A stretch of DNA of 9,410 nucleotides, from assembly GCA_030609445.1 (NCBI GenBank), contig JAUWCF010000023.1, positions 1-9,410 of the forward strand. Direction: 5' to 3'. Under the pieces are notes generated by a model that was not told the origin of the DNA, ran no database searches, and saw only the letters and a program-made list of their open reading frames with translations. The position numbers were made by a program, and so were the translations under genes. This DNA is from Thermoplasmatota archaeon. GTDB taxonomy: Archaea > Thermoplasmatota > E2 > DHVEG-1. Below, piece by piece: positions 1 to 5,973 of this stretch; position 1 is the stretch's first letter; the number at the start of each line of letters is the position of its first letter.

Positions 1-1
1 A

Positions 2-739
2 TGGGGAACAAGTAATAGTCAGGCTATTGGAAATGATGGTACGATATATGTTGGAACTGATAATGTCTATGCTATCTGGCCAGATGGAACTACAAGATGG
101 ATTTTTGATTTAGGTTCTCATCATATGGGAAAATCTTCCCCTGCTATCTCTGCTGAAGGTACGATTTATATAGGTTCGGAAGTTGATAATAATTTTGGCG
201 GTGATATTATAGCTATTAACCCTGACGGTACATTACAATGGCGTAAAGGGATTGCTCATGAATGGATTGATTCTTCTCCATGTATCGGTCCAGATGAAAG
301 TGTATATATTGGCTCAGCATCCCTTCAAGGTTTTTTACATGCTTTTGGCCCCGTTGACTCAAATGAGCCCCCTAACGCTCCTACTATTTCTGGTGAAACA
401 AATGGGGAGGTAGGTGAAGGTTATTGGTATACGTTTAATGCTGTTGATCCTGACCATAATCCCATTACTTTATATATTGATTGGGGTGATGGTGATGAAG
501 GTTGGAGATGGGAATGGGCTTCAGGGGCAAATACATATGCTGAACATTCCTGGGATGAAGAAGGTAATTATACTATAAGAGCTAAAGTTAAAGATACACT
601 TGGAGAGGAATCTGATTGGGGTTATCTTGAAGTCACAATGCCAGTAAACCAACACTCCTATTCGTTTCTATTACTTCAACGGCTTTTTGAACGTTTTCCA
701 CATGCTTTTCCAATACTTAGAAATTTACTAGAGTTGTAA
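2..739 (+). CDS. secreted PQQ-like beta-propeller / PKD domain protein, 5' truncated
   Basis: The frame is open from base 2 to a TAA at 737-739, giving 245 residues with the N-terminus outside the window. Residues 1-120 hold at least three PQQ-like propeller blades, each with a 'SPAIS-x-GTIYIGS' type strand followed by 'INPDGTLQW' or 'IWPDGTTRW'. Residues about 123-213 form a PKD/Ig-like domain, with 'DPDHNPITLYIDWGDG' and 'HSWDEEGNYTIRAKVKD' as its hallmark strands. The protein ends in a short tail, 'LFERFPHAFPILRNLLEL'. From memory this resembles tails on many exported Thermoplasmatota proteins and may be a surface-sorting or anchoring signal; that role is inference. Such proteins are normally exported and sit on or outside the cell. 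The ATG at position 1 is in another frame and meets a stop within five codons. The ATG at 123-ish/125 is only an internal Met in the middle of a propeller blade, not the true start. No specific substrate can be assigned. Confidence 0.85.
   Translation, partial: WGTSNSQAIGNDGTIYVGTDNVYAIWPDGTTRWIFDLGSHHMGKSSPAISAEGTIYIGSEVDNNFGGDIIAINPDGTLQWRKGIAHEWIDSSPCIGPDESVYIGSASLQGFLHAFGPVDSNEPPNAPTISGETNGEVGEGYWYTFNAVDPDHNPITLYIDWGDGDEGWRWEWASGANTYAEHSWDEEGNYTIRAKVKDTLGEESDWGYLEVTMPVNQHSYSFLLLQRLFERFPHAFPILRNLLEL
680..739 (+). repeat. 60-bp direct repeat, copy 1 (encodes FPILR C-terminal tail)
   Basis: This is the last 60 bp of the PQQ/PKD gene including its stop codon. It aligns without gaps to 1499-1558, with 47 of 60 bases identical by my hand count. 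Both copies are read on the plus strand and end in TAA. The two copies flank the first toxin-antitoxin module. Confidence 0.75.
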
Positions 740-773
740 TCTTAACCTTTAATCAAGAGGCTATGATGAGAGT

Positions 774-833
774 TTCGAGATGTTTTTCTCGAAGAAAAAT
801 TGTACTCTAATCATAAACTATTGATTAGATTTT
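774..833. terminator. bidirectional terminator region between convergent genes
   Basis: Two inverted repeats lie between the convergent stops at 739 and 872. The first is TTCGAG (774-779) with CTCGAA (788-793); its loop carries five T on the plus strand. The second is TCTAATCA (806-813) with TGATTAGA (822-829), an 8-bp stem with an 8-nt loop, followed by TTTT on the plus strand. On the minus strand it is followed by a T5 run at 799-795. The arrangement suits 3' ends for both the PQQ/PKD gene and the toxin gene. Confidence 0.5.
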
Positions 834-871
834 GATCCCATCATAAGGTATTTTGATAATTGAAAAGAACG

Positions 872-1144
872 TTATAACCTGCTGTATCCAACTTCTCTTT
901 TAATGAGTTCAACGACGTTTACTTTCTTCTTATCAATAGAATAAATAATACGATAATCTCCAATTCTGAGTCGATATTTCTTCGGATCGGTATCTTGCAA
1001 TACTTTAATGTCACAATGTGGTCGAGATGTTACTGGATCTTCTTTAAGTTCTTGTAAATGTTTTCTTATTCTATCTTGTGTATTCTTTGGTAATTCGTGA
1101 AATGATTTTTGAAATGTTCTGGATACAAGAACGGTGTATACCAT
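872..1144 (-). CDS. type II toxin, RelE/ParE family mRNA interferase-like
   Basis: This 90-residue protein has the small RelE/ParE fold. A first strand, 'YTVLVSRTFQKSF', is followed by a helical hairpin at residues about 17-36 ('NTQDRIRKHLQELKEDP'). The core strands are 'KKYRLRIGDYRIIYSID' (56-71) and 'VNVVELIKREVGY' (75-87). The conserved pattern R58/R60, Y64-R65-Y68, and R83-E84-Y87 near the end is what RelE-type ribosome-dependent endoribonucleases use, though ParE (gyrase) toxins share much of it. The start ATG lies 5 nt after the stop of the antitoxin gene, so the two form one operon read leftward, antitoxin first. Typical family length is 85-95 residues and nothing is missing. RelE-like activity is more likely than ParE, but the target cannot be settled by reading. 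Confidence 0.85.
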   Translation of the reverse strand: MVYTVLVSRTFQKSFHELPKNTQDRIRKHLQELKEDPVTSRPHCDIKVLQDTDPKKYRLRIGDYRIIYSIDKKKVNVVELIKREVGYSRL

Positions 1145-1149
1145 TCAGG

Positions 1150-1335
1150 TCACAGCTCTTCTAATGGGATAAATTCGTCTTCAGCAAGAATCTTGTTCCA
1201 TCTTTCATCCATTTTTTTCCAAGCATATCGTTTGATGAGTTTTTTTACGATATTATCATAGGTTTCGCCTTTTACACCAAGTTCAAGTAATGCCTTTTTT
1301 GTTTGCTGTGTAATTGAAATTGTTGTATTTGCCAT
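1150..1335 (-). CDS. antitoxin of RelE/ParE-type module (short DNA-binding, RHH-like/DUF7557-like)
   Basis: This is a 61-residue protein directly upstream of the toxin. The N-terminal 'NTTISITQQTKKALLELG' looks like the strand plus first helix of a ribbon-helix-helix or related archaeal antitoxin. 'GETYDNIVKKLIKRY' (residues 23-37) is the second helix. The motif 'KGETYDNIVKKLI' is reminiscent of archaeal VapB/RelB-like proteins now grouped as DUF7557; I recall this rather than having searched it. The acidic C-terminus ('AEDEFIPLEEL') probably covers the basic toxin groove. The start is supported by GTGAT at 1345-1341, an anti-16S-like match, 5 nt before ATG. The upstream tandem AT repeats are the likely site of autorepression. 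Confidence 0.75.
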   Translation of the reverse strand: MANTTISITQQTKKALLELGVKGETYDNIVKKLIKRYAWKKMDERWNKILAEDEFIPLEEL

Positions 1336-1344
1336 ATCATATCA

Positions 1345-1389
1345 CGTTTTATAACTATTATAATTATTATAACCATCATAGTATTTATA
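1345..1389 (-). promoter_or_regulatory. promoter/operator of TA operon 1: five tandem 9-bp units
   Basis: Read on the minus strand, five consecutive 9-mers run without a gap: TATAAATAC, TATGATGGT, TATAATAAT, TATAATAGT, TATAAAACG. All begin with TAT and the fourth or fifth base is A in most. The block ends 9 bp before the antitoxin ATG, so it must contain or overlap the TATA box and the start site. A phased array like this is a plausible cooperative operator for the antitoxin, but AT-rich sequence makes weak periodicities easy to find. Confidence 0.5.
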
Positions 1390-1498
1390 ATTTTTGCCTT
1401 CATTCTATACTTTTCGCACTCAAAAAATCACACAGTTGAATGTTTTAACATTATTCCTGAAGAACCCTCATTCTAGTTACTATCTCAGAGAATCCGCA

Positions 1499-1558
1499 CG
1501 GTTTTTAGAACGATTTCCAAATGCCTTTCCGATACTTAGAAACATATTTGGAGTGTAA
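1499..1558 (+). pseudogene. remnant of a second secreted-protein gene: FPILR C-terminal tail only
   Basis: The plus strand reads 'RFLERFPNAFPILRNIFGV' and then TAA at 1556-1558. This closely matches the tail of the PQQ/PKD protein, 'RLFERFPHAFPILRNLLEL'. The frame stays open back to 1391, but the upstream residues resemble no PKD or propeller domain, there is no suitable start, and the stretch overlaps nothing else. A tail without a body suggests the 3' end of a lost gene, or a short duplication of the neighbour's 3' end. It could be translated only as a very short peptide. Confidence 0.65.
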
Positions 1559-1622
1559 TACACTAACAATATCTTCTGCGTTTTAATAGAATGATCAGAA
1601 TAGCTGATTGAAGTGGTTTATT

Positions 1623-3770
1623 TTACGGGATTTTTGTTAGGAAGAAAAATTGTGTTCCTTCTGCAGTTTCATCTGTAAAAGATCCTTCATTGCATTCTGC
1701 TGTAATTGCTATTTTAATAGGTCCAAGTCCTAAGAAAATATCTGAGTTTACTGCAACTTCATCATCAACCACAAGTTCTGGTATAGTTCCTGAGAACGTT
1801 TTGTTTATCAAGTCGAATATCCCGCCTGTTACCGTTATCGTCCATTCAACTCCTGTTGCATCTGCATCACCAGTATTTTTAATCATAGCCTCTACGCCAA
1901 ATCCTCCAGTTACATCACCAATTTCTATATCTGGATGTGCATGTGGATCCTTAAAAAAAGCAAGAGATGGATCACCAAACAAGTTTAACTCATAATAAAC
2001 CCATCGTATACAGGATCGTCCGATAATATACAGATTATCTTCTTTGGAATCCTGATTAGCTCTACCGATCTCAGGCATATCTTCGTCAAATACAGCATCC
2101 CAAAACTGTCTATGAAATCGTTGTGAATCACCATCGGTACTATATGACCAGAACCAGCCATATCTTGCATTCATAATTGCTGCAAATGCTCCATTTTGAG
2201 ATTTGGCAGTAAAGTGTTCTGCAATACAATCTCCTTCATCGAATCCTCCTGCCATACAGCCTTGAGAATAGATAAAACAATAATCATCATTTATGAGGGA
2301 ATAAACATCACCGTTTTCCATTTTCATATTGTAATAATAATAAGAATGCCCGAGATGGTTTATTATGTGAACGCCATCATTTATCAGGGCCATAATATCT
2401 GATTTTGACCAATCACCATCACGATCATATAAAGTATCAATTATGTACACGTCAGATGGAATCCCAACTGTAGTATATCCATCATCATTTGAACCATCTA
2501 TCAATTGATCAAGATAATTTCCGCCCCATGTTGCTATTCCATAGTCGCCAAGACATTCACCCGCAAGAAGAACTTTGTCCAGGTACTCATCATCGGATTG
2601 CATATAAGAAATAGTTTTATCAACAAAATATCCCACTTCGTTTAAATTTCCCACACATGCACGACCAACATAAACTTCAGCAAAAAGATCAACATCGCCA
2701 CCACCCTCACCATCAGTTGGCTCACCCCACTTGTTATCACCATCATAATTATAAGGACCATCTAGACAGCCATAGTAGAGATCAGAAGGCATATATGTCT
2801 CATAGGGCGTAGTTTCTTCATCAAGTCCAAATACCCAGAGAATCCTTGCGGGAACAACATCGTCATCACCGCCGATGAGAACGTAGTCTATCCCCAAGTC
2901 AGTATATGCATCTCCGATATAATCCCGTATATCCTCTGGAGTGCTTCCTCCAACATCAGAGAGTGTTTTAATTACGGTAGTTATTCCTTCATAGTCATGA
3001 GCATTTTTTAAAAGTTCAAAACCATCTTTCAACCCGTCTGTTGTAAGAATAAGAAGATCATAAGAATCAACTGGATGAGCATCAGGTTGAGTATATGTTG
3101 TAACGGCTTTGGGATTGTCAACTTTATTTATAATCTCAAGTCTGTCTTTTTCAAACCCGCGATATAAAGGATTTATTGTTTTATCCCAACTGAGTTTTAC
3201 AGAAACAGTCATGTCATTATAGCAAAAGAGTTCTCCTGATGCTGGTATATATTGAACAGGGTATAAATCCAAAACAAGAATCTTATATCCTCTAAACCAA
3301 TAAACACCAACTTCTGTAAAGAGATCACCAGGAAATTCATTACTGGAACTGTAAATCTTTTCATCCGGAGTGGGTAAAGATACTAAATCACGCTTTGATA
3401 ACGGAACTATTTCACCTACAGGTTTAACAAAAAAACCTTCACCTAAACACATCTTTTCACTAGTAGTAATTGTTATTTTATCTACCGTTGTACCTTGAGG
3501 CAACAAAATGTATGATCCTTTAATAGGCAGACATGGCTCATCAGGATTACCCGTACTACTAACACCAGGTAAAACAACTTCATCATAGATAGTATTTTCA
3601 ATATTTATCTTCTTAATAGTTGGTTGTTCAAATGAATAATTCATCACAATTTGATTCGAGTTATCTCTGCGTTCTGCAACTGCCAGAGAAGATGCAGACA
3701 TAAGAATTAAACTCGCCACAATTAAAACAGCCTTATAATTAAAAGTTACTTTTTCCATAACGCTCATCAT
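1623..3770 (-). CDS. secreted gingipain-like cysteine peptidase, family C25
   Basis: This is a 715-residue exported endopeptidase. A signal peptide covers residues 1-32 (hydrophobic 'AVLIVASLILMSASSLAVA'). Residues about 40-200 form a C25 propeptide-like beta-rich domain ('GNPDEPCLPIKGSYILLPQG'). The peptidase domain starts near 237 ('YDLLILTTDGLKDGFELL') and includes 'DIRDYIGDAYTDLGIDYVLI'. The catalytic His is H475 in 'NHLGH' and the catalytic Cys is C505 in 'SQGCMAGGFD'; both are present, so it should be active. The domain ends with 'LNLFGDPSLAFF' near 600. Residues about 611-715 form an Ig-like C-terminal domain ('VTGGI', 'LGLGPIKIAITAE', ending 'FFFLTKIP') that recurs in the small protein at 5416-5811. 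AGGGA at 3780-3776, six bases before ATG, supports the start. Gingipain-like peptidases are reported from MBG-D archaea as degraders of detrital protein. Cleavage specificity (Arg or Lys) cannot be read here. Confidence 0.9.
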   Translation of the reverse strand: MMSVMEKVTFNYKAVLIVASLILMSASSLAVAERRDNSNQIVMNYSFEQPTIKKINIENTIYDEVVLPGVSSTGNPDEPCLPIKGSYILLPQGTTVDKITITTSEKMCLGEGFFVKPVGEIVPLSKRDLVSLPTPDEKIYSSSNEFPGDLFTEVGVYWFRGYKILVLDLYPVQYIPASGELFCYNDMTVSVKLSWDKTINPLYRGFEKDRLEIINKVDNPKAVTTYTQPDAHPVDSYDLLILTTDGLKDGFELLKNAHDYEGITTVIKTLSDVGGSTPEDIRDYIGDAYTDLGIDYVLIGGDDDVVPARILWVFGLDEETTPYETYMPSDLYYGCLDGPYNYDGDNKWGEPTDGEGGGDVDLFAEVYVGRACVGNLNEVGYFVDKTISYMQSDDEYLDKVLLAGECLGDYGIATWGGNYLDQLIDGSNDDGYTTVGIPSDVYIIDTLYDRDGDWSKSDIMALINDGVHIINHLGHSYYYYNMKMENGDVYSLINDDYCFIYSQGCMAGGFDEGDCIAEHFTAKSQNGAFAAIMNARYGWFWSYSTDGDSQRFHRQFWDAVFDEDMPEIGRANQDSKEDNLYIIGRSCIRWVYYELNLFGDPSLAFFKDPHAHPDIEIGDVTGGFGVEAMIKNTGDADATGVEWTITVTGGIFDLINKTFSGTIPELVVDDEVAVNSDIFLGLGPIKIAITAECNEGSFTDETAEGTQFFFLTKIP

Positions 3771-3802
3771 ATTTTTCCCTATACATATCTACGGAATCTT
3801 GG

Positions 3803-3817
3803 TTAATAAACTTTTTC
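3803..3817 (-). promoter_or_regulatory. BRE/TATA promoter of the C25 peptidase gene
   Basis: On the minus strand the sequence is GAAAAAG followed by TTTATTAA, an archaeal BRE plus TATA box. It lies 33 bp before the ATG at 3770. Start of transcription about 25 bp downstream would give a 5' leader of roughly 10-15 nt, just enough to hold the AGGGA ribosome-binding site at 3780-3776. Confidence 0.6.
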
Positions 3818-3869
3818 AATATTTATATTCGTAATTAATCATATTAACTATTATTCTTATGTAATTAGT

Positions 3870-3874
3870 AAAAA
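3870..3874 (-). terminator. oligo-T end signal after the lysine transaminase gene
   Basis: The minus transcript reads GCTCTTTTTAC about 27 bases after the transaminase stop at 3901. Archaeal RNA polymerase stops at short T runs without needing a hairpin. The C25 gene further down has its own promoter. Confidence 0.4.
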
Positions 3875-3900
3875 GAGCGATACATCAACTCGAAATATCT

Positions 3901-5220
3901 CTAAAAGTCCTTAACAACTCCCTCAAGTATACCAAGTGCTTCATCTATTTCTTCAGACGCAATTATGAGAGGTGGACGAAATCGGATTGTTGTTGCACCA
4001 CAGCCCAGTACGACTAAATCCTTTGCATATACCTTCTCTCTTAGTTCATCTCGCTTCTCAGGAGTTGGAAGATCAAATGCACACATAAATCCTCGTCCCC
4101 GAACATTTGATATTTTATCAGGATATTTCTGAGCAATTTCTTCAAGACCAGCCAAGAGATGTTTGCCTTGTATTTCTGCGTTTTTTACAAGGTTTTCTTC
4201 ATCAATTACTTCAAGATATTTCTGACAACGGACCATATCAATAAGATTTCCACCCCAGGTAGAATTAAGTCTACTTGAAACATTAAAAACGTTATCTTTT
4301 ATTTCATCAACTCGACTTCCAACCATAATTCCGCATACTTGTGTTTTCTTTCCAAAAGCAACAATGTCTGGTATGAAATCAAAATGTTCATACGCCCACA
4401 TCTTACCAGTAAGCCCAACACCTGTCTGTATTTCATCTAAAATAAACATCATCTCATGTTCATCACAAAGCCTTCGCAGTTCAACAAAGAATTCATTTCT
4501 GAAATGATTATCTCCACCCTCGCCTTGTATCGGTTCAATAATAAGTGCAGCAATATCATCAGGATTCTTTGCAACAGCAGTTTCTATCTCAGAAACTGCT
4601 TGTTTTTCAAGTTCTCGTACATTATCTAGGTTTTCTTTATTGAGAGGAAAGGTAATCTTTGGGTTTGTAACACGTGGCCAATCAAACTTTGTGAAATACC
4701 TAATTTTATTGAGATTAAATGTATTGGTCATCGACAAAGTATAACCTGTTCTCCCATGAAACGCCTCTTTGAAATGTACAACTTGTGTTCCAAGATTTTC
4801 ACTTTTTCCGTTTTCTATATTTTTACGTATCTTCCAGTCAAACGCTGTCTTTATACCATTTTCAATAGCAAGCGCGCCGCCGCTGACAAAAAAAAGATGC
4901 TTGAAATCACTGGGGACTGCATGTTTTGAAAAACTTTCAACAAATTCAGCCATCTCAACTGTATAAAGATCAGAGTTTGTCGGTTTATTAACTGCAAGTT
5001 CACCCATTTCTTTAATGAATCTTGGTGTCGTAAGTTTTGGGTGATTACATCCAAGTGGAGCTGATGCAAAAAACGAGAAACAATCAAGCATAAATCGTCC
5101 TGTTCTTGAATTATATATCTTGCATCCTTTACTTTTTTTCAAATCTAAAACAAGATCAAAACCATCAGTAAGCATATATTCAGATAGTGTTTTATGGACA
5201 TCTTTTGGTTCAACGATCAT
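3901..5220 (-). CDS. lat: L-lysine 6-transaminase (class III PLP aminotransferase)
   Basis: The enzyme transfers the epsilon-amino group of L-lysine to 2-oxoglutarate, giving 2-aminoadipate 6-semialdehyde (which cyclises to piperideine-6-carboxylate) and glutamate, in the cytosol. It is 439 residues, the usual length. Diagnostic stretches are 'MIVEPKDVHKTLSEYML' at the N-terminus, 'SGGALAIENGIKTAFDWK' (113-130), 'EPIQGEGGDNHF' (229-240), 'LDEIQTGVGLTGKMWAYEHF' (261-280) and 'FGKKTQVCGIMVG' (289-301). K291 is the probable Schiff-base lysine. E234 has the same spacing to it (57) as the gating Glu243 and Lys300 I recall for the Mycobacterium tuberculosis enzyme. I chose the start at 5220: an in-frame ATG at 5274 would add 18 residues, but GGGGTGA lies 5 nt before 5220 and the family begins 'MIVEPKDV'. 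It probably serves lysine catabolism, perhaps of peptides freed by the C25 peptidase. No saccharopine or aminoadipate gene is adjacent. Confidence 0.92.
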   Translation of the reverse strand: MIVEPKDVHKTLSEYMLTDGFDLVLDLKKSKGCKIYNSRTGRFMLDCFSFFASAPLGCNHPKLTTPRFIKEMGELAVNKPTNSDLYTVEMAEFVESFSKHAVPSDFKHLFFVSGGALAIENGIKTAFDWKIRKNIENGKSENLGTQVVHFKEAFHGRTGYTLSMTNTFNLNKIRYFTKFDWPRVTNPKITFPLNKENLDNVRELEKQAVSEIETAVAKNPDDIAALIIEPIQGEGGDNHFRNEFFVELRRLCDEHEMMFILDEIQTGVGLTGKMWAYEHFDFIPDIVAFGKKTQVCGIMVGSRVDEIKDNVFNVSSRLNSTWGGNLIDMVRCQKYLEVIDEENLVKNAEIQGKHLLAGLEEIAQKYPDKISNVRGRGFMCAFDLPTPEKRDELREKVYAKDLVVLGCGATTIRFRPPLIIASEEIDEALGILEGVVKDF

Positions 5221-5225
5221 ACTAT

Positions 5226-5232
5226 TCACCCC
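5226..5232 (-). promoter_or_regulatory. ribosome-binding site that decides the lat start
   Basis: GGGGTGA on the minus strand, 5 nt before the ATG at 5220, matches the archaeal 16S 3' end. It lies inside the longer reading frame that would begin at 5274, which argues that the true start is 5220. Confidence 0.75.
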
Positions 5233-5276
5233 TGTTAAAATGTGGCTTGTGCCTGTTAGAGCGGTATCATTCATCC

Positions 5277-5284
5277 TTATAAAA
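5277..5284 (-). promoter_or_regulatory. possible TATA box of lat
   Basis: TTTTATAA on the minus strand lies 57 bp before the preferred ATG at 5220. This predicts a leader of about 30-35 nt containing the GGGGTGA site. The alternative is the minus-strand TATATAAA at 5326-5319, shared back to back with the divergent gene's promoter. I cannot choose firmly between them. Confidence 0.35.
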
Positions 5285-5311
5285 TGATATCGGTATTTGA
5301 AGTATACACCA

Positions 5312-5326
5312 GGAAAAGTTTATATA
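5312..5326 (+). promoter_or_regulatory. BRE/TATA promoter of the small exported protein gene
   Basis: GGAAAAG (5312-5318) is followed by TTTATATA (5319-5326), a textbook archaeal BRE/TATA pair. Transcription would begin near 5348-5352, leaving a short leader with AAGGGGA at 5361-5367 and ATG at 5373. Confidence 0.7.
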
Positions 5327-5360
5327 GAGACTGTAACATATTAACAATTGTTATTTATCA

Positions 5361-5415
5361 AAGGGGAATAATATGAATAAGAAGAAAACAAAACATAATA
5401 GCAGTCGGAATTGTT
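5361..5415 (+). other. ribosome-binding site, ATG and displaced signal-peptide start (apparent frameshift)
   Basis: AAGGGGA (5361-5367) is followed by ATG at 5373, the natural start by promoter and ribosome-binding-site position. That frame reads 'MNKKKTKHNSSRN' and stops at 5475-5477. The next frame over, open from 5377, reads 'RRKQNIIAVGIVVIVLVITG' and runs into the protein below. Removing one base in the A-rich stretch 5376-5391 joins them into 'MNKRKQNIIAVGIVV...', an ideal signal peptide with a basic n-region. So a one-base insertion, sequence error or frameshifting event separates start from body. Confidence 0.7.
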
Positions 5416-5811
5416 GTGATAGTACTAGTCATTACAGGAATGCAATGCATCTCAGCTCGAGAAACAGAAGACACTGAACTTCAAATCTCCTCCATTAAAG
5501 GGGGACTTTTACAAGTATCAATAGATATTGAAAACATTGGCTCAGTTACCGCTGAAAATATCACCTCTTCAATCTCTGTCACTGGAGGGATATTAAATAA
5601 AATCAATGTATACCACGAATGTAGTGGATGCGGCAGCTGTGGCACTACCCTAAAGCCTGGTGAAATAAAAACAGAAAGCACTCTTGAGTCAGGAATAATT
5701 TTTGGGTTCGGTCCCATCACTGTTGACGTAACAGCAGATGCATTAAATGCAGATATGGTCACTGCATCTGCCCAAGGATTTGTTATTGGATTTTTTGTTT
5801 TAATCCAATAA
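5416..5811 (+). CDS. small exported Ig-like protein, stand-alone C-terminal domain of the C25 peptidase type
   Basis: The intact frame from GTG at 5416 gives 131 residues. The hydrophobic start 'VLVITGMQCISA' is the rear half of a signal peptide; its basic front half lies upstream in the same frame without a usable start codon (see 5361-5415). The mature part is one beta-sandwich: 'LQISSIKGGLLQVSIDIENI' (22-41), 'SVTGGI' (53-58), 'FGFGPITVDVTADA' (96-109) and the terminal 'GFVIGFFVLIQ'. It aligns along its length with residues about 615-715 of the C25 peptidase, sharing VTGGI, G-x-GPI and the final hydrophobic strand. Unlike that domain it has an inserted loop with C69-x2-C72-x2-C75 next to H67. 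Function is unknown; a surface or scaffold role is a guess. It has its own promoter, divergent from lat. Confidence 0.75.
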   Translation: MIVLVITGMQCISARETEDTELQISSIKGGLLQVSIDIENIGSVTAENITSSISVTGGILNKINVYHECSGCGSCGTTLKPGEIKTESTLESGIIFGFGPITVDVTADALNADMVTASAQGFVIGFFVLIQ

Positions 5812-5817
5812 ATATCC

Positions 5818-5831
5818 TTTTTCTTTTTTTT
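5818..5831 (+). terminator. oligo-T terminator after the small exported protein gene
   Basis: A T-rich tract, TTTTTCTTTTTTTT, starts 7 bases after the stop codon at 5809-5811. This is the usual form of an archaeal intrinsic terminator. No stem is needed and none is seen. Confidence 0.65.
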
Positions 5832-5904
5832 ATTCCACATTTACAAAATAAATTTTATTTTAAAAAATTCATAAATACAAATTTTTTCAAATTGACATTT
5901 TTGC

Positions 5905-5920
5905 AGAATAAGTTTAAATA
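5905..5920 (+). promoter_or_regulatory. BRE/TATA promoter of the zinc-ribbon gene
   Basis: AGAATAAG (5905-5912) is followed by TTTAAATA (5913-5920). Transcription would start near 5943, leaving a leader of about 30 nt with GGAGTTGAT at 5961-5969. This places the TTG codons at 5953, 5959 and 5965 within or before the ribosome-binding site. Confidence 0.6.
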
Positions 5921-5973
5921 TAATCAGTGATAAAAATTGACATACTATAAGATTGAATTTGGAGTTGATATAT

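Noticed and set aside
1..15. ATG at the very first base as a gene start
   Set aside because: It is out of frame with the propeller repeats and reaches TAA after four codons.
1345..1389. CRISPR array
   Set aside because: The units are 9 bp, contiguous and AT-rich, with no spacers and no cas genes nearby.
1593..1607. Inverted repeat ATCAG-AATAG-CTGAT after the C25 gene as a terminator
   Set aside because: The stem is only five pairs and is not followed by a T run on the minus strand, so support is too weak to annotate.
1690..1995. Plus-strand open frame of about 100 codons
   Set aside because: It is antisense to the C-terminal part of the C25 peptidase, whose domains are convincing. The plus frame has low-complexity, family-less sequence.
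4851..5087. Second minus-strand frame inside lat
   Set aside because: It overlaps the conserved SGGALAIENG region of lat in another frame and shows no recognisable features.
5221..5274. Longer lat start at 5274 adding 18 residues
   Set aside because: The extension matches nothing in the family, and a strong GGGGTGA lies within it at the right distance from the ATG at 5220.
5481..5840. Minus-strand open frame opposite the small exported protein
   Set aside because: The plus-strand frame has domain homology to the C25 C-terminal domain, a promoter and a T-rich terminator. The minus frame has none of these.
5953..5973. TTG at 5953 as start of the zinc-ribbon protein
   Set aside because: It precedes the GGAGTTGAT ribosome-binding site and lies very close to the predicted transcription start. 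GTG 5974 fits better.
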